Both the position numbers and the translations under genes were made by a program. From Vibrio agarivorans (GTDB lineage Bacteria > Pseudomonadota > Gammaproteobacteria > Enterobacterales > Vibrionaceae): 64,000 nt of DNA. Shown piece after piece: positions 13,688-22,278 of this stretch (the first letter of the stretch is position 1; each line of letters opens with the position of its first letter). The notes beneath the pieces were generated by a model. The model saw only the letters and a list, made by a program, of their open reading frames with translations. It ran no database searches and was not told the DNA's origin. The DNA is taken from contig NZ_JAUFQF010000004.1 of the NCBI RefSeq assembly GCF_030409635.1, positions 1,894,241 to 1,958,240 on the forward strand, read 5' to 3'.

Positions 13688-15202
13688 ATGTGTGGTATCG
13701 TAGGAATCGTTGGTAATTCCCTTGTAAACCAGTCAATTTATGATGCATTGACTGTTTTACAACACCGTGGCCAAGATGCAGCGGGTATTTGTACCATCGA
13801 TAGCAATCGTTTTCGTCTACGCAAAGCCAATGGATTGGTGAAGGATGTGTTTGAAGCAAAACACATGCAGCGCTTACAAGGAACAGTGGGGATTGGTCAC
13901 GTTCGTTATCCAACAGCGGGTAGCTCTAGCGCTTCTGAAGCACAACCATTTTACGTTAACTCTCCGTTCGGCATCTCGCTGGCACACAACGGTAACCTAA
14001 CGAACGCGCACAAAGTGCGTGAAAAGTTGTTTGAGAAAGACCGTCGTCACGTTAATACGACATCTGACTCTGAAGTGTTGTTGAACGTGCTTGCACATGA
14101 AATTGACATGGTGAAGGGTAACGTGACAACGGAAGATGTATTCCGTGCAGTAACCAATGTTCACCGTACTATTCGCGGTGCTTACGCTGTTGTTGCGATG
14201 ATCATTGGCCACGGTTTGATTGCCTTCCGTGATCCAAATGGTATTCGTCCTTTATGCCTTGGTAAGCGCGAAGTTGAAGGTCGCACTGAATACATGGTAG
14301 CGTCTGAGTCAGTTGCACTTGATGCAGTGGGTTTCGACTTTATGCGTGACGTTGCTCCTGGCGAAGCGGTGTACATCACGTTTGACGGTCAACTTCACAC
14401 GCAACAGTGTGCAGACAACCCAACGCTTAACCCGTGTATCTTTGAGTTCGTTTACTTTGCTCGTCCTGATTCATTCATCGATAAAATTTCTGTTTACAGC
14501 GCTCGCGTTGAAATGGGTAAAAAACTGGGTGAGCGCATTCAGAAAGAGTACGCTGATCTCGACATCGATGTCGTGATCCCAATCCCTGAAACATCGTGTG
14601 ATATCGCACTACAAATCGCTCAAGCGATTGACAAACCATACCGTCAAGGTTTTGTTAAAAACCGCTATGTTGGACGTACATTCATCATGCCGGGTCAGCA
14701 GCAACGTAAGAAATCGGTACGTCGTAAACTGAATGCTATTCGCTCTGAGTTCAAGGGTAAAAACGTTCTTCTGGTTGATGACTCTATCGTGCGCGGTACT
14801 ACGTCTGAGCAGATCATTGAGATGGCGCGTGATTCAGGTGCAAACAAAGTTTACATGGTGTCTGCTGCGCCAGAGATTCGCTTCCCGAACGTGTACGGTA
14901 TCGATATGCCAAGTGCAAACGAGCTGATTGCACACGGCCGCGATAACCAAGCGATTTGTGAGCGTATTGGTGCTGATGAACTGATTTTCCAAACTTTGGA
15001 AGATTTGGTTGATGCAGTGGGCCTTGGTAACCCTGATATTGCACTGTTCGAAACGTCAGTATTTAACGGTGAATATGTGACAGGTGATATTGACCAAGCT
15101 TACCTAGATTTCCTTGATGAACTGCGTAATGATGATTCTAAGGTTCAGCGTGAAATTCAACAAGATCTTGCCAATCTAGAACTACACAACGAAGGCGCGT
15201 AA
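13688..15202 (+). CDS. purF: Amidophosphoribosyltransferase (PurF)
   Basis: PurF makes 5-phosphoribosylamine from PRPP and glutamine, the first step of purine synthesis. The N-terminal nucleophile is Cys2 (MCGIVGIVG) of the class II glutamine amidotransferase domain. The PRPP loop [17 protein letters not shown] is in the C-terminal phosphoribosyltransferase domain. The length of 504 aa is standard. GAGGGT precedes the start. PurR control is expected through the operator before cvpA. Confidence 0.97.
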   Translation: MCGIVGIVGNSLVNQSIYDALTVLQHRGQDAAGICTIDSNRFRLRKANGLVKDVFEAKHMQRLQGTVGIGHVRYPTAGSSSASEAQPFYVNSPFGISLAHNGNLTNAHKVREKLFEKDRRHVNTTSDSEVLLNVLAHEIDMVKGNVTTEDVFRAVTNVHRTIRGAYAVVAMIIGHGLIAFRDPNGIRPLCLGKREVEGRTEYMVASESVALDAVGFDFMRDVAPGEAVYITFDGQLHTQQCADNPTLNPCIFEFVYFARPDSFIDKISVYSARVEMGKKLGERIQKEYADLDIDVVIPIPETSCDIALQIAQAIDKPYRQGFVKNRYVGRTFIMPGQQQRKKSVRRKLNAIRSEFKGKNVLLVDDSIVRGTTSEQIIEMARDSGANKVYMVSAAPEIRFPNVYGIDMPSANELIAHGRDNQAICERIGADELIFQTLEDLVDAVGLGNPDIALFETSVFNGEYVTGDIDQAYLDFLDELRNDDSKVQREIQQDLANLELHNEGA

Positions 15203-15230
15203 TCGCTAAGATTCCCTTTTGTTGATCAAC

Positions 15231-15264
15231 AAAAATGCCAGAGTCATTCGACTCTGGCATTTTT
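15231..15264. terminator. Bidirectional terminator between purF and znuB
   Basis: A perfect 14-base inverted repeat (15231-15244 / 15251-15264) starts with five A and ends with five T, so it can stop transcription of purF from the left and znuCB from the right. Confidence 0.9.
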
Positions 15265-15296
15265 GTAGGTGCTGAATTAGCGATGGCGTCGGTGAA

Positions 15297-16082
15297 TCAA
15301 CTGCGTTTAGGGATTGTGTGAGAAAGCATAAACATAAAGGTTGATGCGAGCACGACGGATGGGCCAGCAGGTGTATCCCAATGCCATGACATAGACAACC
15401 CAGCGATCACAGACACACACCCTATCAATGAAGCGGTTAATGCCATCATTTCGGGTGAAGAAGACAATCGCCTTGCTGTCGCGGCTGGAATAATTAGTAG
15501 CGATGTGATGATTAAAGCCCCGACAAATTTCATTCCTACCGCGATCACTAAACCAACAAGCAACATTAGGATCAGTCGCATCAAGTCGACATTGACCCCT
15601 TCGACTTGTGCAATATCTTCGCTCACTGTTGAGTTGAGCAAAGGTCGCCAAACGCTGGCGACTATGGTTAGCACAACGGCAACACCACCGTAAATGAACC
15701 ATAAGTCTTGAGGGCTGATGGCAAGCAAGTCACCAAAAAGGTAACTCATCAAATCAATACGCACGTTATCAAGAAAACTAACGGCAACAAGGCCGAAAGA
15801 GAGTGCACTGTGTGCCAATATACCTAATAGCGTGTCGGTGGCTATCATCTTCTGTTTTTGCAGCGTCACAAGAATCATTGCTAGGGCTAAACAGCAAACC
15901 GTTAGTGCCAGATAGAGATTGATGTCGAGCAGTAAGCCTAGCGCTAAGCCCATTAGAGAGGCATGCGCCAGTGTATCGCCAAAATAGGCCATGCGACGCC
16001 ACACGACAAATGAGCCTAACGGACCAGAAATTAATGCGATGCCAAGACCGGCTAGTAGTGATGGTAATAGAAACTCAATCAT
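15297..16082 (-). CDS. znuB: Zinc ABC transporter permease ZnuB
   Basis: ZnuB is the membrane channel of the high-affinity zinc importer. The 261-aa sequence is almost wholly hydrophobic and carries the family motifs [20 protein letters not shown] and [20 protein letters not shown]. The start at 16082 ([13 protein letters not shown]) matches E. coli ZnuB; a longer frame to 16217 exists but its extra residues overlap znuC and are not conserved. znuB overlaps the znuC end by 8 bases. Confidence 0.95.
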   Translation of the reverse strand: MIEFLLPSLLAGLGIALISGPLGSFVVWRRMAYFGDTLAHASLMGLALGLLLDINLYLALTVCCLALAMILVTLQKQKMIATDTLLGILAHSALSFGLVAVSFLDNVRIDLMSYLFGDLLAISPQDLWFIYGGVAVVLTIVASVWRPLLNSTVSEDIAQVEGVNVDLMRLILMLLVGLVIAVGMKFVGALIITSLLIIPAATARRLSSSPEMMALTASLIGCVSVIAGLSMSWHWDTPAGPSVVLASTFMFMLSHTIPKRS

Positions 16083-16857
16083 GGTGATGCCCGTGAAGTG
16101 GATTACAGCATGCTTCGGCATCACCGGATACTGGATTGCCTGACAAGTCGTGATGATGTTGATGTTGGTGGGTGTAAACCGCGAACGCCTCTCTGCCTCG
16201 ATGACCAAATAGAGCAAGATACTCAGGGTGTGTGGAGATGTCTTCAGGAGCGCCAGAGCAGCATATGTGATGTTGTAAGCAGATGACCTCGTCTGTTTTA
16301 GCCATGACTAAGTGCAGATCGTGCGACACCATAAAGATGCCACAATCGAAGCGATGTCGTAGACTCTCAATCAGTTCATAGAGGTCAATTTGACCCTGCA
16401 CATCGACACCTTGTGCAGGCTCATCTAACACCAGTATATCCGGCCTACGTAATAAGGCTCTTGCAAGAAGAACGCGCTGGGTTTCACCACCCGACAGAGT
16501 GTTCATGGTACTTTTTGCTAGATGTTCTGCCCCAACGAGTTTCATTGCACTATTGAGCTCTTGCTGACTATATTTACCCGACAGCCTTAGAAAGCGTGAA
16601 ACATCGAGTGGTAGTGTTTCGTTGAGAGATAGCTTCTGCGGTACATAACCAATCTTAATGTTATTACTCAACGAGACATGGCCATCCGTTGGTTTGACGA
16701 GCCCAAGGACAACTTTCACTAACGTTGATTTTCCGGCGCCGTTTGGGCCGATAATGGTGGTTATTTTTCCACGCTCAATGTTGAGTGAAACCCTGTTTAA
16801 TACAGAACGCCCGTCAAAGTTGACGCTGACATTGGTCAGAGAGAGTAGGGCAGCCAT
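16075..16857 (-). CDS. znuC: Zinc ABC transporter ATP-binding protein ZnuC
   Basis: ZnuC drives zinc import. Walker A is [11 protein letters not shown], the ABC signature [16 protein letters not shown], Walker [13 protein letters not shown], and the switch His is in MVSHDLHLV. The His-rich C-terminus ([14 protein letters not shown]) is common in ZnuC and may sense or store zinc. The start at 16857 ([18 protein letters not shown]) has GGAG about 8 bases upstream; an upstream ATG at 16914 would run into the Zur box. Confidence 0.95.
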   Translation of the reverse strand: MAALLSLTNVSVNFDGRSVLNRVSLNIERGKITTIIGPNGAGKSTLVKVVLGLVKPTDGHVSLSNNIKIGYVPQKLSLNETLPLDVSRFLRLSGKYSQQELNSAMKLVGAEHLAKSTMNTLSGGETQRVLLARALLRRPDILVLDEPAQGVDVQGQIDLYELIESLRHRFDCGIFMVSHDLHLVMAKTDEVICLQHHICCSGAPEDISTHPEYLALFGHRGREAFAVYTHQHQHHHDLSGNPVSGDAEACCNPLHGHHHD

Positions 16858-16894
16858 TAATAGAACTCCATAAATAAGACTCATTTGCAAAAAT

Positions 16895-16918
16895 GTAATG
16901 TTATAATGTAACATTTAC
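16895..16918. promoter_or_regulatory. Zur box between znuCB and znuA
   Basis: The core AATGTTATAATGTAACATT (16897-16915) is a palindrome with 7-base arms and agrees with the gammaproteobacterial Zur consensus (AATGTTATANTATAACATT). It is placed to repress both divergent zinc-uptake units when zinc is plentiful. Confidence 0.9.
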
Positions 16919-16942
16919 CTTTCTTTAAATCTAACCAAGAAG

Positions 16943-17836
16943 ATGAACACAGCCATGCAAAGGATAATGCCACTTATTGTGAGCCTAGCAATTTTTTCTA
17001 CTCCAGTTAAGGCGTTAGAAGTTTTGACGTCTTTCAAGCCAATCCAAATGATTACGCTTGAACTCACCAAAGGTGTGACCGAGCCAGATGTTCTAATGGA
17101 GTCTAGTGCATCACCCCATGATTATGCACTTCGTCCGTCAGATGCGATGAAGATACAAAATGCAGATATCATTATTTGGTTTGGCCACGATCTTGAAACC
17201 TTTATGTCGCGCTTAGTAGACGGCGACAAGCGAGTTATCACGATTAGCGATTTTGATGGTGTTGAACTGCGTGAGTTTGAAGATGGGCACAGTCATGATG
17301 GTCACGACCATGGTTCGACGGACCCACATTTCTGGCTTGGTATGAACACGACGCGAGATATCGCTAAAGTTATTTCACAAGAGTTGTCTCAGCGAGACCC
17401 GGCGAACAAACAGCGGTATCAGGAAAATTACTTGGCTTTTGAGCAGTTAATAGACGATGAGAAGAGAGCGATTACACAAAAACTCTCATCAGTAAAAAGT
17501 CATGGGTATTTCGTTTTTCATGACGCTTATGGGTACTTTGAAGATGAATTTGAACTAAATAATCTTGGACACTTCACAGTGAGCCCAGAGCGCAAACCAG
17601 GTGCAAAAACCTTGATTTCAATTCGTAAAACTCTTGCCAAAGGTGAGGCTAAATGTGTTTTTTCAGAACCTCAGTTTACGCCTGCTGTGATTAACTCTGT
17701 GACTCGTGGCTCAAATGTCGAAGTAGGGACTTTGGACCCTGTCGCCTCTACGATTAAGGTTCAACAAGGTAGCTATATCGAATTTATGAATCAATTAGCA
17801 GACAGCTTTGTAAGCTGCTTGGCAAAAGAAGGGTAA
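16943..17836 (+). CDS. znuA: Periplasmic zinc-binding protein ZnuA
   Basis: ZnuA captures zinc in the periplasm and delivers it to ZnuBC. It has a signal peptide (about residues 1-24, ending PVKA) and the cluster A-I metal-binding fold. Likely ligands are the His in SSASPHDYALRP, the His in DPHFWLGMN and the His in VFHDAYGYFE. A His/Asp-rich loop (DGHSHDGHDHGSTD) sits between domains, as in zinc-specific members. An alternative start is ATG 16955. Confidence 0.95.
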   Translation: MNTAMQRIMPLIVSLAIFSTPVKALEVLTSFKPIQMITLELTKGVTEPDVLMESSASPHDYALRPSDAMKIQNADIIIWFGHDLETFMSRLVDGDKRVITISDFDGVELREFEDGHSHDGHDHGSTDPHFWLGMNTTRDIAKVISQELSQRDPANKQRYQENYLAFEQLIDDEKRAITQKLSSVKSHGYFVFHDAYGYFEDEFELNNLGHFTVSPERKPGAKTLISIRKTLAKGEAKCVFSEPQFTPAVINSVTRGSNVEVGTLDPVASTIKVQQGSYIEFMNQLADSFVSCLAKEG

Positions 17837-18046
17837 CTCGCAAAAGTGTGTGTAAAGGGAGTGTATGTTTTCCCTTACATGTGACCGTTTTTGCGCTTTA
17901 CTGATTGCTACTCGTAGTGAGTCCAAATTTGTTCGACAATAAGTTAATATCATTATTTAGCATCGCAAAATAAGAAACCCTTTTTTTATAGAGGTACTAA
18001 CCATAAGCGTTGCGATTAGATTTGACTTGTTGTCGGACAGAAACCA

Positions 18047-21000
18047 TTGCGCAGACTCATATTTATTGCAGTCATCCTGATCGGGTGGCTATTCGCTATT
18101 CAACCGATTTACGCGGCAGGGACGCGTACTTCTGTATTTTATCCCCTTCCAACCCTCTCTCAAGGGAAGGTATTCTCCTCGAAGCAGCTCTTTGCCTCTG
18201 ATACTGGCGGCATTTGGATACACGATGTTCACGGTGACGTTTACTTCTTTGATGGCGACACGGTGTTGCCTAGTCGTGGCAGTATCTTTAGTCAATCCTA
18301 TGATCATCTCACCTACAATCATGGGATATTTTGGACGTTTGAAGATCACAAGCTGCTTAAACTCGTGCCAAATCAACCCGCTTCAGTTGTAATCAATATT
18401 ACGCCAGGCCAACAGATTCAGGCTATAGGCTCGCGTGATGATTGGGTGTGGTTTACCGATGACAATCACTTTTATACCTACCATATAGAAAGCCAGACTC
18501 TTGATCTTTTTCCGTTGCTGTCGGTGTATCGGCAAAATCAATCAAGCCAAATTTATGTGACGGATGCAGAGAGGGTAGGTAGTAAATGGGTATTGGCAAC
18601 GAATTCTGGTGTTTATGTCTCGAATGAGCGTGAGTTTCAACACGTTCCAGCGTCTGGAAAGCGCTATATTGAAAAGCTTCACTACTCATCAAATCGACAG
18701 GAAATGGTGGTGGGGACACTTAATGGCGCACTGGTGTTCGGCATTCATAAGCAGACCAAGATGCCACGTTACATTGGCAATTCACATGTCTTATCGATTG
18801 CTGAAACAGACGAAGGTTATTGGGTTGGGACGGAAAATGGCCTGTTCGTCTACACCTCAGAAACAGGGGCGATAACACAGTTACAGTCGAGTCAATTAAG
18901 TGACTACAATCTTGTTGGCGATAAAGTCTACGCGCTAGTCAATGACCAATATGGCGGGCTTTGGGTCGGAAGTGATCGCGGGGTGCGTTATCACTCTTTG
19001 TTTAGTCGTCATTATTCCCGTCTGTCAGCGAATGAAGTGACAAAAATGTCTCGGGGCGAGAAAGCCCTTTATCTAACGGCAAGTGAGCAGAGTGAAGGTT
19101 ATTGGTTAGCGACCAATGAAGGACTGTACAAGCTTAACCCTGAGAAAAGAGAATCTCCAAAACTGGTTTATCGCGGGAAAGTGCTTGATGTGGCCCAGTA
19201 TCAGCAAGCTTTATGGCTGGCGACACCTGAAGGTATAGTGAGTTTTGATCTAATAACCAATAGTAGTGAGTTGGAGTATTTGCCCCCTGGTGTTAAAGCG
19301 CCTCAATCGATTGAATTAACAAAAGATGGAACGCTTTGGGGCGTTTCAGATCAAAGCCTATGGCAGCTAGACCTTAAGAGCAAAGAGTTTCGTTCTCTCG
19401 GGCAAGATTGGTGGATTAGCCAGTACTTGCCAGCAAAAGTGACAGAGCTAGTCGCCCATACGGATGAAAGTGTGTTTATTGGTACTGACCATGGGCTTTA
19501 TATACTCAAGCAAAATAGAGTGCGTTTTGTTCGTCAATCCTATGAATTGGGTGAAGTAATCGATATTAAAGTCACCCAGGATAAGGTTTGGGTTGCTGCG
19601 ACTTATGGTCTCTATGAGTTGGATTTGGACTCGTTGGCTCTTACTAGACTTGAAACCGTGAGTGCAGGTATTGGTCCAAGATGTTTAGCCGCTACTGATC
19701 ACGGCGTCTGGCTTGCCTCTTCTATGGGCTTATCGCTTTATCAGCATAACGGCACATTGACACGCCACTATTCGCCCCCACAGGGGACAATCAACAATGA
19801 ATTTCTCGCTAACATTTGTGTTAACGAGCAGTTCGATGTCAATCAGGTTAGTTTCGGAACACGTTCAGGTTTGTTAAGTTTCAATGCCACCGAGCTGTTG
19901 GAGGCATCTCAACCAGAAACGCAGATTGTATTTAGTCAGGTGGATGTTAACTTTCACCCAATTCAAACTGGTATGGTAAACCGTAACCCAATCAGCATTG
20001 AGTTTGGTGATTCAATCAGTTTTCTTATCGGAACGTTGCCGAGTAACACGGGCAATAGAAAATACTATCGTCTCGGGAGTGAGAAGGAATGGACGCCACT
20101 TGAAGGTCGACAGGTCACAATTGATCGCCTGCATCCCGGTCAGCATAAAATTGAAGTACAGTTAATTTCGCCGTTTGGCAAAATCGTGGCGACAGACGCT
20201 CTCACCTTTGAGGTACAAAAACCTTGGTTCATGAAGCCAATGGCTTTAGCACTGTTTACCGTAGCGTCGGTGTGTCTCATATTAGGCTTGATTATCTGGC
20301 GATCACACAGGGTGATGCTAGCAAACCGACGATTGCGCGCTCAAGTTGCTCTGAAAACGAATCAGCTAAAGCATCAAAGTAAAGCGGTACTCAATAGTAA
20401 CAAGCTGTTAAGAAAGCAGATTGAGATTCGACAAGCGTTGCTCGGGAATGTGTCCCTCAGTCAATGTCACGATGGCAACAGTGTGGCAGAGGGGGAGCTC
20501 AATCAGGCTGAGCTTATGCTACGTATGTCGGGAGAGGGTCATATTTTAGAGCCGATAGCTTACGATCTGTTGCCTATTTCTAAACTGGCGATTAATTGCT
20601 GGCAAAATGAATTTGATTTGAAGGGTGTTGCCGTTGAGTTCAAGCATCAAGAACCTCGAGCTTGTGCCATGATTCAGCAAATGAACTTAGACAACATGCT
20701 GAATGTGATCCTTGCAAATAGCCTAAGGCGAATAATGTCTGGGGGTTCACTGTTACTTGAGTGGAAGGTTGATGATAGCCAAGTATCGTTGCTGATTACC
20801 GATCAGGGCAGGCAGCTACCAATGTTTTTAGACGAGCGAGACAAACATCAGGGTTCTGTCGCCTATGAATCGCTTCCTTATCACGCCTCACTCTCAGGTG
20901 GAGTACTCACGCGAGAGGTTAGCTCACAGAAAAACTGTCTTATTTTGGCGTGGGATATTGCCTCTTGTACCAATCAAGCGGCAAGTGAGCGGATAGAGCG

Positions 21001-21442
21001 ATCAACAGATGTATCGCAGGACAATGAGTCCCGAAAGGCAGATAACACCGCGAATCAAAAGCACAGTAATACACCGCACAATCGCAGTACAGCGTTAGAC
21101 GCGCAAACTCGTTGGCTACACCGAGTTGAGGCGCTGCTTGAAGAGCATTACAGTGATGCACAATTTGGTACGGCTCAAGCGGCCAAATTACTGTTTACTT
21201 CGGAGCGCAGCTTACAGCGAAAGTTTAAGTCGATGACCAATAAGACCTTTACTGAGGCATTGATTGAATTGAGGTTAGAAAAAGCGTGTGAAAAGCTACT
21301 CAGTGGCCAGCGTATTTCTGATGTCGCATTTGATTGTGGATTTAACGACCACTCGTACTTTAGCCAGCGATTTAAACTTCACTATGGTTTGTCACCGTCA
21401 CGATTTGTCGATACGCAAAGTGGTGTAACTGAATTGGTTTAG
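18047..21442 (+). CDS. Membrane-bound AraC-type regulator with periplasmic propeller and degenerate kinase domain
   Basis: I do not recognise a named gene. The 1131-aa protein has a signal sequence (1-24), about eight propeller-type repeats (such as WVGTENGLFVY, LWVGSDRGV, WLATNEGLY, FIGTDHGLYIL), a Y_Y_Y domain (about 640-725), a membrane helix (about 730-750), a coiled linker, a region resembling a histidine-kinase ATPase domain (about 838-971) and an AraC helix-turn-helix domain (about 1021-1124). This is the order of Bacteroidetes hybrid two-component sensors, but no phospho-receiver domain is seen, no His-Glu-x-x-Arg/Pro phosphoacceptor motif, and the ATPase glycine box reads ITDQGRQLP. 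It probably signals by conformation. The start is TTG; the frame is closed by TGA at 18023 and has no ATG before the signal peptide. Confidence 0.8.
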   Translation: MRRLIFIAVILIGWLFAIQPIYAAGTRTSVFYPLPTLSQGKVFSSKQLFASDTGGIWIHDVHGDVYFFDGDTVLPSRGSIFSQSYDHLTYNHGIFWTFEDHKLLKLVPNQPASVVINITPGQQIQAIGSRDDWVWFTDDNHFYTYHIESQTLDLFPLLSVYRQNQSSQIYVTDAERVGSKWVLATNSGVYVSNEREFQHVPASGKRYIEKLHYSSNRQEMVVGTLNGALVFGIHKQTKMPRYIGNSHVLSIAETDEGYWVGTENGLFVYTSETGAITQLQSSQLSDYNLVGDKVYALVNDQYGGLWVGSDRGVRYHSLFSRHYSRLSANEVTKMSRGEKALYLTASEQSEGYWLATNEGLYKLNPEKRESPKLVYRGKVLDVAQYQQALWLATPEGIVSFDLITNSSELEYLPPGVKAPQSIELTKDGTLWGVSDQSLWQLDLKSKEFRSLGQDWWISQYLPAKVTELVAHTDESVFIGTDHGLYILKQNRVRFVRQSYELGEVIDIKVTQDKVWVAATYGLYELDLDSLALTRLETVSAGIGPRCLAATDHGVWLASSMGLSLYQHNGTLTRHYSPPQGTINNEFLANICVNEQFDVNQVSFGTRSGLLSFNATELLEASQPETQIVFSQVDVNFHPIQTGMVNRNPISIEFGDSISFLIGTLPSNTGNRKYYRLGSEKEWTPLEGRQVTIDRLHPGQHKIEVQLISPFGKIVATDALTFEVQKPWFMKPMALALFTVASVCLILGLIIWRSHRVMLANRRLRAQVALKTNQLKHQSKAVLNSNKLLRKQIEIRQALLGNVSLSQCHDGNSVAEGELNQAELMLRMSGEGHILEPIAYDLLPISKLAINCWQNEFDLKGVAVEFKHQEPRACAMIQQMNLDNMLNVILANSLRRIMSGGSLLLEWKVDDSQVSLLITDQGRQLPMFLDERDKHQGSVAYESLPYHASLSGGVLTREVSSQKNCLILAWDIASCTNQAASERIERSTDVSQDNESRKADNTANQKHSNTPHNRSTALDAQTRWLHRVEALLEEHYSDAQFGTAQAAKLLFTSERSLQRKFKSMTNKTFTEALIELRLEKACEKLLSGQRISDVAFDCGFNDHSYFSQRFKLHYGLSPSRFVDTQSGVTELV

Positions 21443-21490
21443 TTGACTTCGAGCTAGCGTGAAAGAGAAAAATGAGTAAGTAATTAAGAG

Positions 21491-21518
21491 CGGTGCTTTG
21501 TATGAGTGCCGTTTTTTT
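21491..21518 (+). terminator. Probable terminator of the AraC-type regulator gene
   Basis: Arms CGGTGCT (21491-21497) and AGTGCCG (21505-21511) pair throughout with two G-T pairs and are followed by seven T residues. Confidence 0.7.
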
Positions 21519-21879
21519 GATCTGAATAAAAGGAGTTATCTGCCTAAACAAAGGGGAAAAAGTGCTGGGGAGGTAATTAGAAAAAAAATAACGTGGTATA
21601 GCCGGGGGGACTATACCACGGGTGTCAATGACACCTTCGCTTGCTGCCGGAGTGTCACATCAGATGATGTAACACCTCTGGAATTCAATATTGGTTAAGA
21701 GCGGTTGCTCTCTCCCGTGGATGGGTTAACTATACGAAATTGAACTTATTTCACGTATTAAATTAACGACAAGTTAGTGTAATAAAAGCGACATTTAGCC
21801 TAGTCAAGGTTAGTCGATTGAATTTATTTGCTTTTTTATTTAATTTGCGCTGGTGAATCCCTTATTCGACTGAAAAAGT

Positions 21880-21919
21880 ACTCTCGTTAAAATCAATATT
21901 TGACGTTTTTAACGAGAGT
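21880..21919. repeat. 13-base perfect inverted repeat upstream of feoA
   Basis: ACTCTCGTTAAAA and TTTTAACGAGAGT flank a 14-base centre. It could be an operator for a dimeric regulator or an RNA hairpin in the feo leader. Confidence 0.8.
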
Positions 21920-22016
21920 TTAGCGTTGAGTATTTGCTGCAAATGTAAAAACCTCACATTAAAAGTGGAAAATATGATTTCAATCGAGGACGAAAATACT
22001 AATGAAGGGTACTATT

Positions 22017-22035
22017 GCAAATAATAATAGTTATC
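22017..22035 (+). promoter_or_regulatory. Fur box of feoABC
   Basis: GCAAATAATAATAGTTATC agrees with the 19-base Fur consensus GATAATGATAATCATTATC at 14 positions by hand alignment. It lies 18 bases before the feoA ATG, so iron-loaded Fur should repress the operon. Confidence 0.75.
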
Positions 22036-22053
22036 AATAGCGATTTTATCTCA

Positions 22054-22278
22054 ATGAAATTATCTCAGCTCACCCCAGGTCAAAGGGCGACTGTCAGTGG
22101 GTTTAAGCAACTCGACAGCATTGTCCGCAAAAAACTTATGGTAATGGGGATTCTACCCAATACTGAAATACGTTTAATTCGTCGAGCACCGATGGGCGAC
22201 CCGTTGCAGGTTGAGGTGCGTGGCGTATCGATTGCGCTGCGTAACGCGATTGCAGAGAGTATTGAGGTGACGTTATGA
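22054..22278 (+). CDS. feoA: Ferrous iron transport protein FeoA
   Basis: FeoA is a small cytoplasmic SH3-like protein that supports FeoB. This copy has 74 aa: MKLSQLTPGQRATVSGF at the start, then VRKKLMVMGILPNTEIRLIRRAPMGDPLQVEVRG. A longer frame from 22015 would include the Fur box, so 22054 is preferred. The stop overlaps the feoB start as ATGA. Confidence 0.94.
   Translation: MKLSQLTPGQRATVSGFKQLDSIVRKKLMVMGILPNTEIRLIRRAPMGDPLQVEVRGVSIALRNAIAESIEVTL

Larger units (their letters stand above)
21443..22053 (+). other. 611-bp structured spacer before feoA
   Basis: After the regulator's terminator the left part (21592-21740) has a series of strong hairpins: arms 21592-21601/21611-21620, a short palindrome 21621-21635, a long stem 21647-21681 and GAGC/GCTC near 21700. 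The right part is AT-rich and carries a 13-base perfect inverted repeat (21880-21892/21907-21919) and a Fur box. No convincing reading frame was found; a 66-codon frame at 21498 starts inside the terminator. Confidence 0.6.

Noticed and set aside
17837..17900. Hairpin after znuA as a terminator
   Set aside because: GTAAAGGGA and TCCCTTAC pair imperfectly and no T run follows directly; too weak to call.
21498..21698. 66-codon plus-strand frame before feoA
   Set aside because: It starts inside the terminator of the previous gene, has no ribosome site and its sequence is dominated by the hairpins.
21592..21740. Hairpin cluster as an integron attC site or an ERIC-type repeat
   Set aside because: It lacks the attC core ends and does not match the ERIC consensus I know; no integrase or gene cassettes are nearby.
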